This document shows, piece after piece, positions 43,598 through 51,255 of a DNA stretch of 64,000 bases. The translations under genes were made by a program, and so were the position numbers. Source of the DNA: Gluconobacter cerinus (lineage in GTDB: Bacteria > Pseudomonadota > Alphaproteobacteria > Acetobacterales > Acetobacteraceae); NCBI RefSeq assembly GCF_002723935.1, contig NZ_BEWM01000002.1:558001-622000 (forward strand), in the 5' to 3' direction. A model generated the notes under the pieces. The model worked only from the letters and a program-made list of their open reading frames with translations, did not search any database and was not told the DNA's origin. The first letter of the stretch is position 1. Each line of letters opens with the position of its first letter.

Positions 43598-43680
43598 TGC
43601 CAGCTGTTCTATGCACCCGGAACGGGTAGCCATAGAGCACTGCTGGCTCAGGACAAGAAGGCCTCACAAAACAGGATAGC
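43598..43680. other. Candidate origin of transfer (oriT)
   Basis: A nested inverted repeat lies upstream of mobC: GCCAGC (43599-43604) with GCTGGC (43642-43647), CTATG with CATAG, and an inner ACCCG-gaa-CGGGT. On the minus strand 43672-43680 reads GCTATCCTG, matching the TATCCTG nick motif known from RP4/Ti-type origins. Position and structure fit an oriT; nicking is not shown. Confidence 0.45.
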
Positions 43681-43751
43681 AATTCAGAAGCGGGATTTCA
43701 GAATAGGACAAAAGAAAAGTCTATTTTATCAAGAATATTTATTCAAACTTC

Positions 43752-44075
43752 TTATTGTTCCTTTCGTATATCATGGAACCGCGTTTCTGCTACTTCCCAC
43801 GGAATTTGGCTCTGTGCCAGAGAGCGAATTTTCTGGAGACTATATTGTTGTCTCTTCTGATAATAATGTCCGGAGCCCTTTGCGAGCCATCCACCGATTC
43901 CCTGTGCCGCGAGAGCATGAGCGGCGCGGGAAATCTCTTCGTCGGTGGGGGTGCTGTGACGTCCGAGCAGAACGTGTCGGCCGTCTTCTACGAGAATGAG
44001 CCAGTCCTGAAATTCTGATTTGGAAGGAGAGGGCTTCATGGCTGGAAATTCGGCTCCGTTGTAGGGGAACGGCAT
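43752..44075 (-). CDS. Hypothetical protein coupled to the integrase
   Basis: 107 residues. The ATG overlaps the integrase stop (TGATG); an ATG 36 bases later is the alternative. No recognised domain. The core (DWLILVEDGRHVLLGRHSTPTDEEISRAAHALAAQGIGGWLAKGSGHYY) is compact, slightly basic and may form a small mixed fold. The coupling suggests a role in integration or excision control, such as an excisionase-like function, but this is inference only. Confidence 0.55.
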   Translation of the reverse strand: MPFPYNGAEFPAMKPSPSKSEFQDWLILVEDGRHVLLGRHSTPTDEEISRAAHALAAQGIGGWLAKGSGHYYQKRQQYSLQKIRSLAQSQIPWEVAETRFHDIRKEQ

Positions 44076-45817
44076 CAGATGTGCCCTTTAGGAGACGGCA
44101 GGCTGAAAGCCGGATACTGAATGGCTTCGACCGTCCTTTGCAGGTTGGTGAGGTCAATACCGCTCAGATATGTTGTGGTGCCCTGACTCTTATGGCTGGA
44201 TTCATGACCCAGCAGGGCATCAATCCAGAGTTCGCGGATATCGCTGTCCTGATTTCTCAGAAGCGTCGAGACGGTATGACGGAAGCCATGGAACGTGACG
44301 GCAGGGGGAAGGCCCATCATCATCTTGTAGCGAGAGAACGCCCGGCTGAAATCGGCTCCGCGAGACCCATCCTGTGAAGCCTTCAGGTCAGGGAACAGGT
44401 ATTTCTCCTCCGTTTTTCGGAATGTCAGAAGACCCCAGTCCAGCAAAGCGGAATGAACGGGAACAAGACGCTCTCCCGCTTCGGTCTTGGGGGACCAGTT
44501 GTCTTCAGGATGTGCACAGATGCGGAAGCAGGGAACACCCTCCACGTCCTGAATGTCTTCATTGCGCAGGTTGCAGATTTCTCCAAGACGCATGCCGCTA
44601 TAGGCGGCGACCATCGTAATGCTCATGAAGGTCTCTGCCGGAATGCTGCAAGCGGGCCATGGCGTCCGGGCCAGTCTGTTCATTTCTTCCTGCGTCCATG
44701 CCCGCCGGGAAGTGCGCTTGCTCAGGTTGAAGTCCCAGCCACGCCAGGGGTTCTCTTTCGCCATGTTCCTGCGCACAAGGTCACCCCACAGGGATGAAAC
44801 GCACATGAAGTGGTTCTTGACGGTTTTTGCGCTGAGTGTCGGAAGGTCCTGTGAGGCGGCTCTGTCGATTTCTTCCTGAAGGGACAGGGTTCTGTTTTTG
44901 CCATGGGATGCTGGGAGCGAAAACAGGACATCCCGGAAATTGCCTGCGACCTCGCCATCAATCTGGCAGAGGGGGAGATCGCCAAAAGCGTCCATGAAAA
45001 GGGTGACAGTTCGCGATGTGGCCCGTTGTGTCTCTGGGCTCTTGGCCGGTTTGTTGTTTAGAAACCGTTTCAGGGCGGCAGACAGCAGGACGGGTGGTTT
45101 CGTCTTTGATGCTGGTGTGGCGGGGACGATTCCGGGTGTTTCGGAGGGCGTTATCTCTGGCTGAGGAGCCGGAATGACGGGAGCGGATCGGACGGTCGTG
45201 CTTTCGATGGCCTTAGTCAAGGTGCTGACAAGTGTGTCATGCAGCCGTCTGATTTCGGTTTCGAGAACCTTTTTCTCGGTCTGGGTCGTTCGCGTTTCCT
45301 GTACCGCTTGATACGCCAGCGCTGTCAGCTCTGTCTGTTGCTTGAGGGCAATCGCGATGACTTCCTCGAGGTTTTCCTGATAATGTTTGACGTCGTGGGC
45401 ATGGTTCAGGACGCTCTTGTAATATTGGGCCTTTCCAGCCATTTCGGCCGCTTCGACAGCGGTTTTCTGGATAAGCTTCTGCTGGGCGAGCATGTCGCGA
45501 TAATCATCCAGCAGCGCATAGGCAAGCTCTTCATTCGTTCGCAGCCCGCGCTCGCGTATGTAGGCGATCAGACGTGGGTTGGTAATGGACGCATCCGGGA
45601 ATGGGGAAACCTTGGGAGGCGTCTGTGAAGGGCTCACGCTGCGAAGGCTCCGGAAAAGATCGGTGGTCTGGGCGTGCAGGTCTGCCGCACGGCGTCTGGC
45701 TTCTATCTTGCCTGCGGTTCCCAATGAAATCCAGATCTCGCTTTTGCCAAGCAGGGGCCGAAGCGGCGAGGGAACGATGCGGCGGAAGTGATAGCGCGAA
45801 CCGACCAGTTTGAGCAT
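44075..45817 (-). CDS. Site-specific tyrosine integrase of the element
   Basis: 580 residues. The N-terminal 60 residues are the SAM-like/DUF6538-type start (YHFRRIVP.PLRPLLGKSEIW pattern), then a long helical region, then a catalytic domain from about residue 390. Catalytic residues are visible in SGMRLGEI (first Arg), HGFRHTVS (His-x-x-Arg), LLGHESSH and the tyrosine in TTTYLSG. It lies 93 bases from tRNA-Leu, into whose 3' end it presumably integrates. It is the intact homologue of the remnant at 35479-36012. Confidence 0.9.
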   Translation of the reverse strand: MLKLVGSRYHFRRIVPSPLRPLLGKSEIWISLGTAGKIEARRRAADLHAQTTDLFRSLRSVSPSQTPPKVSPFPDASITNPRLIAYIRERGLRTNEELAYALLDDYRDMLAQQKLIQKTAVEAAEMAGKAQYYKSVLNHAHDVKHYQENLEEVIAIALKQQTELTALAYQAVQETRTTQTEKKVLETEIRRLHDTLVSTLTKAIESTTVRSAPVIPAPQPEITPSETPGIVPATPASKTKPPVLLSAALKRFLNNKPAKSPETQRATSRTVTLFMDAFGDLPLCQIDGEVAGNFRDVLFSLPASHGKNRTLSLQEEIDRAASQDLPTLSAKTVKNHFMCVSSLWGDLVRRNMAKENPWRGWDFNLSKRTSRRAWTQEEMNRLARTPWPACSIPAETFMSITMVAAYSGMRLGEICNLRNEDIQDVEGVPCFRICAHPEDNWSPKTEAGERLVPVHSALLDWGLLTFRKTEEKYLFPDLKASQDGSRGADFSRAFSRYKMMMGLPPAVTFHGFRHTVSTLLRNQDSDIRELWIDALLGHESSHKSQGTTTYLSGIDLTNLQRTVEAIQYPAFSLPSPKGHI

Positions 45818-45906
45818 GAATCTTCTCCGATTCTGGAGAAGAGCTTTGGAGAACCAACCCGCAGATTGCGGGCCATATCCTCATGTTTCCAATGAAATCA
45901 GACAGT

Positions 45907-45932
45907 TATGTGGTGCGAGCTGCGGGACTCGA
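45907..45932. repeat. attR copy overlapping tRNA-Leu 3' end
   Basis: Direct repeat partner of 36103-36128 (25 of 26 bases equal). It includes the T-arm 3' strand, acceptor strand, encoded CCA and four flanking bases. The tRNA stays intact because the element restores its 3' end. Confidence 0.8.
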
Positions 45933-45996
45933 ACCCGCACGCCCTTACGGACTCGAGATTTTAAGTCTCGTGCGTCTACCATTCCGCCAAGCTCGC
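45911..45996 (-). tRNA. tRNA-Leu (anticodon TAA)
   Basis: 86 bases including an encoded CCA. The acceptor stem GCGAGCT pairs with AGCTCGC. The anticodon stem is CGAGA/TCTCG with loop CTTAAAA and anticodon TAA at 45961-45963 (reverse strand), which reads UUA. A long variable arm (GTCCGTAAGGGC region) and a GGTTCGAGTCC T-arm fit a class II leucine tRNA. It is the integration target of the element. Confidence 0.96.
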
Positions 45997-46003
45997 ACAC
46001 GCC

Positions 46004-46687
46004 TCATGCTGCTCGCAGCAGGGCGGTCCCGTTTTGGCTCAGCCAGCGCTCTGCTGCAAGACGTCCTGTGCGTCCATTTGTGCAAAATCTGTCAACTAAG
46101 CTCCAAAAAGCAGCGCTATGGTCAAAATGTTGAAGATGAGCGAGTTCATGGATCACGACGTAATCTCGAATTTCCGGAGGCGTCATGACCAGACGCCAGC
46201 TCAACATGATGCGTCCTTTTCGGGTGCAACTGCCCCAGCGAGACCGGACTTCCCGCAAATCGACACGGGACGGCACAAGCCCCATTCTTTTACTGTGCAG
46301 TGCAACAGCCTTCGAGAGATGCTCTTTTGCTAGGGTGTGCAGAAAATCCTTTACGCGACGTTCGGTATGAGCCGCATCTCCGCTGACATGAAGGCCATCT
46401 GAATCCAGCCATGTGCCACGGCGGGCATCTGGCTCGTGCAGAATGGGAACCGGTGATCCTTCGATCATGACTTCGTGCCCATCAGCCAGCACGCGTTTTT
46501 CAGGCAGAGCAGCGAGAGAGGACGTAATCCAGTCCATATGCTGATGGACGAACGCAAGACCCTGCCGCTGGCTGATGCGCTCCGGCATTGTAACAACAAC
46601 ACTGCCGTCTTGAGCATCAATGCGGAGGGTCATGCGGCGTGCACGAGGCGAACGTCTCCATACAAGAGGGACGGTCGGCGGAAGCAT
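46004..46687 (-). CDS. YgjP-like zinc metallopeptidase (DUF45)
   Basis: About 227 residues from the ATG at 46687, four bases after the YcgN-family stop; ATGs at 46729 and 46792 would overlap that gene. The N-terminal RRSPRARRMTLRIDAQDGSVVVTMP and the RWGSCTRKGRIMLSWRL segment are typical. The zincin motif HELAHLQHFDHSAAFW lies near the C-terminus. Family members are SprT/M48-like peptidases of uncertain function. Last gene of a five-gene minus-strand operon, ending next to the tRNA. Confidence 0.87.
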   Translation of the reverse strand: MLPPTVPLVWRRSPRARRMTLRIDAQDGSVVVTMPERISQRQGLAFVHQHMDWITSSLAALPEKRVLADGHEVMIEGSPVPILHEPDARRGTWLDSDGLHVSGDAAHTERRVKDFLHTLAKEHLSKAVALHSKRMGLVPSRVDLREVRSRWGSCTRKGRIMLSWRLVMTPPEIRDYVVIHELAHLQHFDHSAAFWSLVDRFCTNGRTGRLAAERWLSQNGTALLRAA

Positions 46688-46691
46688 GGGG

Positions 46692-47180
46692 TTAGCCGGA
46701 GCGCTTTCTGGAAATGCACGCGGGTGCATTCGCAGGCCACTCACCGGGCCATGCGGTAATGTAATTCTCCAATGGGCCCGCGCGGCGCTCACTTACGCAG
46801 CGCCCGCCTGCTGAAGCGCCGGCAAGCAGAACGCTGTCCTGCGTCCCGGAGCGAAGAGGGTGCCATTCTGGAAGATCGAACCCGTCTCGCAGTAATCGAT
46901 AAGCGCAACTTGGTGGGAGCCAGTCGATTTCAGCCAAGAGTTCAGGCGTTAGAGTAACGCAGTCCGGCACCTTGCGATGGCGCTTCGGATAATCTGTGCA
47001 ACGGCAGGTCTGTGTGTCCAGCAGTCGGCAGGCAACGGTCGTGTAAACGATCTCGTCTGTGTCTTCGTCGCGGAGTTTGTTCAGGCAGCAACGCCCACAT
47101 CCGTCACAAAGGGATTCCCATTGCTCGGAGGTCATCTGATCTAGCGGCGTGGTTTGCCAGAAAGGAGAAACTGAAGTCAT
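46692..47180 (-). CDS. YcgN-family cysteine-cluster protein
   Basis: 162 residues from the ATG that overlaps the upstream stop (ATGA). The family cysteine pattern CDGCGRCCLNKLRDEDTDEIVYTTVACRLLD followed by CRCTDYPKRH...PDCVTL and WLPPSCAYRLL is complete. It probably binds an iron-sulfur cluster or zinc, with unknown role. Typical length is about 150 residues. Coupling to the truncated permease upstream appears to be an operon accident rather than function. Confidence 0.9.
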   Translation of the reverse strand: MTSVSPFWQTTPLDQMTSEQWESLCDGCGRCCLNKLRDEDTDEIVYTTVACRLLDTQTCRCTDYPKRHRKVPDCVTLTPELLAEIDWLPPSCAYRLLRDGFDLPEWHPLRSGTQDSVLLAGASAGGRCVSERRAGPLENYITAWPGEWPANAPACISRKRSG

Positions 47181-47608
47181 GGCCGATCCAGTATCACACA
47201 GCCGAGGCACAACAGAACCGCTATTGTCAGGGAAAGCAGGGCGGCGGGTAAAAGCAGGGGAAGCCATATTAATTTCAGGCGGGTCGTCAGATCTGCTCCC
47301 AGGCCGATTGCTGCGCGCGTTGTTCCGATGGGCAGTCCAAGTAACGTGGCTCCGAACGGCATCATGACAGCTGGGGAAATCAGAACACCCTGGAGGATGT
47401 CATAATGTCGGCCGATAAAGCTTAGTCCAGCGCGATGAAGTTCAGGCAGCGCAAAAGCGAGAGCCGGACCGGGCAGTAGAACCAGCAAACCAAGAAGGCG
47501 TACGTGTCGGGCTGGCAGAAGACGCATCAGCAGCGTGATGACACCACAGCCAATGAGCAGGCCGAGTATAATGGCGGGCAAGTGAAGCCGCATGGAAATG
47601 GACATCAT
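47177..47608 (-). CDS. Half-length ABC permease-like membrane protein
   Basis: 143 residues with about four membrane helices. Near the end, TTRAAIGLGADLTTRLKLIWLPLLLPA matches the EAA loop of importer permeases (usual form EAA..G......F..I.LP), but the glutamate is replaced. Normal PotB/PotC-type permeases are about 270 residues, so this one lacks roughly half. It starts within the stop of the binding-protein gene (ATGA). Together with the degenerate ATPase it suggests a relic or repurposed transporter. Confidence 0.65.
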   Translation of the reverse strand: MMSISMRLHLPAIILGLLIGCGVITLLMRLLPARHVRLLGLLVLLPGPALAFALPELHRAGLSFIGRHYDILQGVLISPAVMMPFGATLLGLPIGTTRAAIGLGADLTTRLKLIWLPLLLPAALLSLTIAVLLCLGCVILDRP

Positions 47609-48702
47609 GGCTTGCTGCTGCCGTACCAGTCCTGAAACCGTTGCTCCAGCTGGTCACCGTATTTCGTCCAGAACGCGTCATTGACGGACAAAGCTGTTCC
47701 TCGCGGATCAAGGACGCTTTCAGGCATGTCGTTCAGGTGTGGAGACTGAGTGTGTAGTTGGGTCAGGGTTTTCTGTGCAGTCGTTGTCGGGTTGTTAGCC
47801 GGAATTGCCCAATAGAGTGCCGTGCTGAGAGTTTGCTCTGGCTGCGCGACAAAAAGAGAAGCCGCTGGTCCCGCTTTGACTTTCATGCTGACGCTGGAAA
47901 TTTCCGTCATGGGGGCGCTGGTCATGAGTGCGCTGCTTTGTTCCATAATCCGGGCGGCATCATCGGGTGTTTTCCACCACACAATATAGGGTCGCAGCAG
48001 ATCCAGCTTGTGAAACGCACGACTAACACCCGCGGGCGTGGACAGCGCAGTATAAATGTCACGCGCGTCTATTCCGTCCGCAAGCAGGGCAATTTCCAGC
48101 GTTGTACGTGCGCCAAGATAAAGACCGCGGCGTCCTGGATGACGTGCAACGTCCCAGAAGTCTTTCCAGTCAGGTGCGGCAGGTAGTCGTGAACGATCCC
48201 ATGCGAGCGCCATGATCGTCTGGCCTCCGGGCAGGCCACATCCCTGAGTGCCGTCCAAAGGATGGACCCAACCTTTCTGACAGGCATCTGCAAGCTGGCT
48301 GCCGTTTAACAGGATAGCAGCCCAACTAGGGTTCGATGAATGAACGCCCGTTTCCAGCGTGCTGTATTGGCCGTCCCATTCAACCTGCTTCAGCGACTTG
48401 TCGCTTGTGATCAGGGCATTCGCAGTCACCGCACCTTCAGGAATGGCCCAGCCGGGGGCGGGAGGAGCAGGTTTGGCTGCACGACGATGTTTTGTGGAGT
48501 GGTGTGTAACCGCTCGTTTATGCGCGTGCGCCGAGGCTTCGGATGGCGAGAACACAGAAGCGACACTTTGGCCGACATGGGAGAAGAAATCCCCGATGTC
48601 ATCGGAAGGGCGGGTGCTGCTTGCGGATGTGGCGTGCGCGTGCATGTTGGCAGGCAGAACCTGTATCGCAAGCAGGCCCACCAGAAATGCTGCAGGACGC
48701 AT
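47605..48702 (-). CDS. Polyamine-type periplasmic solute-binding protein
   Basis: About 365 residues from the ATG at 48702, which begins a good signal peptide (MRPAAFLVGLLAIQVLPA, cleavage near AHA-T); an ATG at 48792 would add 30 residues. After a Ser/His/Lys-rich linker the PotD-like fold is seen in GQTIMALAWDRSRLP, WKDFWDVARHPGRRGLYLGARTTLEIALLADG and YWAIPANNPTTT. It would bind a small ligand in the periplasm. Its partners are a non-catalytic ATPase and a half permease, so transport is doubtful. Confidence 0.75.
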   Translation of the reverse strand: MRPAAFLVGLLAIQVLPANMHAHATSASSTRPSDDIGDFFSHVGQSVASVFSPSEASAHAHKRAVTHHSTKHRRAAKPAPPAPGWAIPEGAVTANALITSDKSLKQVEWDGQYSTLETGVHSSNPSWAAILLNGSQLADACQKGWVHPLDGTQGCGLPGGQTIMALAWDRSRLPAAPDWKDFWDVARHPGRRGLYLGARTTLEIALLADGIDARDIYTALSTPAGVSRAFHKLDLLRPYIVWWKTPDDAARIMEQSSALMTSAPMTEISSVSMKVKAGPAASLFVAQPEQTLSTALYWAIPANNPTTTAQKTLTQLHTQSPHLNDMPESVLDPRGTALSVNDAFWTKYGDQLEQRFQDWYGSSKP

Positions 48703-48834
48703 GATACGACCGAGACCCGCCCGGCATCGTGCCGGGAGCGTATGTCGCAGAAAGAAAGCGGGCCGGGTCAGAATGGTGTCCTCAATCAGCATGAAGAAGT
48801 CAGGCGCCGATGCCTGACCGAATGCGGCGGCACT

Positions 48835-49995
48835 TTAATACAGGTCGGCACGAAGCGGAAAGGCCGTTGCATGGCCGGCTGGCCAGGCGAGCTGAACGGC
48901 GGCTCCGGCGCGTGGCAGCTTCTGGGCCTGAAGGGGCGGACGTCGGAGCTCAATCTCGGTACCATCCGGGCAGCGCACCCGCATTCTGATATGATCGCCA
49001 AGATGAACGCTGTCCGTCAGTGCGCCGCGAACAGGTGGCGCTTCCTCATCATCAAGACCAAGAGACTGGCTGCCGAAAAAGGGCGAGATCCGATCCGGGC
49101 GAACGCAGACCAGGCAGGCGTGACCTTCTTGAAGCGTATCGTCGGATGCGAGAGCTTCCACAATGCCGCCGCAGGCAAGTTGAACGCGCGCGACGTCATC
49201 CGCAATATCCAGAACCTGCCCGGTCAAGGCATTGGCTTCACCAAAGAGTGTCGCCACTCCAACGTCTGATGGGCGATCATACAGTTCAGCCGCTGTTCCG
49301 CACTGAAGCAACGCCTCTTCATTAAAGAGGGCGATCTGCCCCCCTGCGCGCAATGCGTCTTCCTTGCGCGTGACGCTTTGCAAAACGCTGAGATTTCGCG
49401 CGCGCGACAGTTTCGACAGCAGAGACGCGATGCGTCGACCAGCGTGGATGTCCAGACCACCGTATGGGTTGTCGAGCAACAGAATGGTTGGGGCGGTTAC
49501 GAGTGCGCGGGCCAGCATTGCACGGAAGGTCTGTTCTGGATTGAGGTCCTGCGGAGAAAGATTTCCCAGCCCATCCAGTCCCAGAAGAGACATCATGCGA
49601 CCCGCACCCGCATCGGCTTCTGCAAGGCTTTGTCCTTGGGCGCGCAGGGCGAAAACGATGTTACTGCGCGTATCGAGGTGAGGAAACAGCGGATCTCGGG
49701 TACTGATCAGCACAATGCTGCGTTGCCCAGCGGGACGGGATGTAACATCTGTCTCCTGCACAAGGACGCGCCCCCCCATGGGGGGAGAAAAACCTGCGAT
49801 CAGATCCAGTAGGCCAGATAATGCGGCTTCATCAGTTCCATAGGCGGTAACCGTTTCCCCCTCGGAAACCGTGAGGTCAAACGCTTCTCCTCGCAGTCCG
49901 GCGCGCAGAGCTTCAAGCCGGAGGGCAGGAGCCAGGCGTGTAGCGGGCTTCTTGCGGCGTGTGGGGGAAGGTGGGGCGCCGGGTGGGCGGGACAT
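48835..49995 (-). CDS. Degenerate ABC-type ATPase homologue (PotA-like pseudo-ATPase)
   Basis: 386 residues, full length for PotA-type ATPases with a C-terminal TOBE region, but every catalytic motif is altered. The Walker A region is GTDEAALS (53-60, no GKS/T). The Q-loop glutamine is absent (LISTRDPLFPHL). The signature is LNPEQ instead of LSGGQ. Walker B ends in Asp175-Asn176 (no Glu), and the H-loop histidine is Arg210. The frame is intact and the fold is conserved, so it is maintained but should not hydrolyse ATP. First gene of the operon, with AGAGG as ribosome site. Confidence 0.8.
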   Translation of the reverse strand: MSRPPGAPPSPTRRKKPATRLAPALRLEALRAGLRGEAFDLTVSEGETVTAYGTDEAALSGLLDLIAGFSPPMGGRVLVQETDVTSRPAGQRSIVLISTRDPLFPHLDTRSNIVFALRAQGQSLAEADAGAGRMMSLLGLDGLGNLSPQDLNPEQTFRAMLARALVTAPTILLLDNPYGGLDIHAGRRIASLLSKLSRARNLSVLQSVTRKEDALRAGGQIALFNEEALLQCGTAAELYDRPSDVGVATLFGEANALTGQVLDIADDVARVQLACGGIVEALASDDTLQEGHACLVCVRPDRISPFFGSQSLGLDDEEAPPVRGALTDSVHLGDHIRMRVRCPDGTEIELRRPPLQAQKLPRAGAAVQLAWPAGHATAFPLRADLY

Positions 49996-50081
49996 GCAAC
50001 CTCTGATAATGCTTTTGCGTTTGAAGCCAGATACCGGGCCTGATTCCCAGGTCCCTATTTGATTGCAATGAGGGTTTGAAC

Positions 50082-50360
50082 ATGAGCCGCGATACCGTCA
50101 AGAAGAACATCGAAGCTGCAGCCGAGACAACGCAGGACCAGATCGAGACGCTGCGCAAGCAGGTTGAGCAGATCCTGAACGACTATGTTAACCCGGCTCT
50201 GCTTCAGGCAGCGGACCGTACAGAGCATGCCGTTGCAAATGCCCGCAAAATCACAGATCATGAAATTGAAAATGTATCGACGCGTGTGCAGTCGCGGCCC
50301 ATCGCCGCTATTCTGATTTCCGCTGTGGTCGGTTTCCTGGCGGGCCGTTTCTCCAAGTAA
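50082..50360 (+). CDS. DUF883/ElaB-YqjD-like membrane-anchored protein
   Basis: 92 residues from the ATG with GAGGG upstream. A long amphipathic helix (VKKNIEAAAETTQDQIETLRKQVEQIL) precedes one C-terminal membrane helix, AAILISAVVGFLAGRFSK, a hallmark of this family, whose E. coli members anchor stationary-phase ribosomes at the membrane. Followed by a holin-like gene, a common pairing. Confidence 0.83.
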   Translation: MSRDTVKKNIEAAAETTQDQIETLRKQVEQILNDYVNPALLQAADRTEHAVANARKITDHEIENVSTRVQSRPIAAILISAVVGFLAGRFSK

Positions 50361-50442
50361 TCGGCACGTGACCTTTCAGGCGGGAGGCAGGCCATTCACA
50401 GACCTGCGCCCGTCCTGTTAGAAATAAAGGCAACGATCCTCC

Positions 50443-50877
50443 ATGAAGCCCATCGAACTCGGTCAGGAAGTCCTTTCCGCCCAAGGCCAGATTCTCTCTC
50501 GCTCCGCCATGCGAATCGGCCGGAGAGTTGCGTGCGCGCTTGTTGCCGTTGTCTTCCTGCTGTTCGCAGCCATTTCTTTTCACGGCTTTCTGTGGGCGTT
50601 CTTCATCAGCGTTGCAGGTCTGAGCTACGTCAAAGCCAGTCTGTGCGTTATCGGCGTTGATCTGTTCTTCGTGCTGATTTTTGCAGTTCTTGCTGCATGG
50701 TCGATCCCCGACGTTGTTGAGATTGAGGCGCGTATTCGTCGCGACCGCAAGTTGGTCGAACTGAAGCAGTCTGTTGCCATTACAGCCGTTACTGGTCTTC
50801 TGCTGGGGCCAATTGGCCGTTTTACGGGCAAAAGCTTCCTGTCCATTCTGAAGAGTTTCTTCAGTCATTCCAAATAA
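50443..50877 (+). CDS. Phage-holin-family (superfamily III-like) membrane protein
   Basis: 144 residues. Two central membrane helices (VACALVAVVFLLFAAISF and VGVDLFFVLIFAVLAAW-like), a basic N-terminal helix and a basic C-terminal helix with a third weak hydrophobic stretch. The layout matches the YqjE/phage_holin_3_6 proteins that travel with DUF883 genes. No prophage is nearby, so a lysis role is unlikely. Confidence 0.7.
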   Translation: MKPIELGQEVLSAQGQILSRSAMRIGRRVACALVAVVFLLFAAISFHGFLWAFFISVAGLSYVKASLCVIGVDLFFVLIFAVLAAWSIPDVVEIEARIRRDRKLVELKQSVAITAVTGLLLGPIGRFTGKSFLSILKSFFSHSK

Positions 50878-50929
50878 GACATTTTATGACTGATTTTTGT
50901 CAAAGCCATCTGGCCAGTTGTAGGTTAAT

Positions 50930-51001
50930 GGCGTAAGCACTTCGCCTGTGCCGTGATTACGCCCTTGGGGGAGTCGTCACGGACTTGCGAGGAGTCCCGT
51001 G
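50930..51001 (+). promoter_or_regulatory. Structured leader upstream of the DUF1656-HlyD-OMF operon
   Basis: Two inverted repeats in the 171-base spacer: GGCGTAA (50930-50936) with TTACGCC (50957-50963), and a bulged stem CACGGACT/AGTcCCGTG (50978-51001). They could form an RNA leader or an operator. No known riboswitch consensus was recognised. Confidence 0.35.
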
Positions 51002-51048
51002 GAAAGTTCGTCGAACAGTCCGTTAGTTGGCACCAAGGTCACAGCCTG

Positions 51049-51243
51049 ATGCTTACGGAAGTCAATCTCTTCGGCGTCTTTGTCGCACCCCTCTCAATTT
51101 ACGCCGTTGCAGCAGTGTTCGTAACACTTCTGTTGAGAAGCATTCTGTGGCGAACCGGTGCTCTGAGCTGGTTCTGGCACGTCGCCCTCTTTGAAATAGC
51201 GCTCTATGTCTGTGTTCTCTGTCTACTCATCCTTTACGTCTAG
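51049..51243 (+). CDS. DUF1656 inner-membrane protein (AaeX-like)
   Basis: 64 residues from the ATG at 51049; an in-frame ATG further upstream would run through the structured leader. The family opening reads TEVNLFGVFVAPLSIYAVAA, with two membrane helices. DUF1656 proteins accompany the HlyD-type adaptor and FUSC pump of AaeAB-like efflux systems. The adaptor follows 12 bases later, but no FUSC gene is present. Confidence 0.85.
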   Translation: MLTEVNLFGVFVAPLSIYAVAAVFVTLLLRSILWRTGALSWFWHVALFEIALYVCVLCLLILYV

Positions 51244-51255
51244 GAGGGGTCGGCT

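Noticed and set aside
50443-50877. Prophage origin suggested by the holin-like protein
   Set aside because: No endolysin, structural or phage regulatory gene is nearby, and DUF883 plus this family is a common chromosomal pair.
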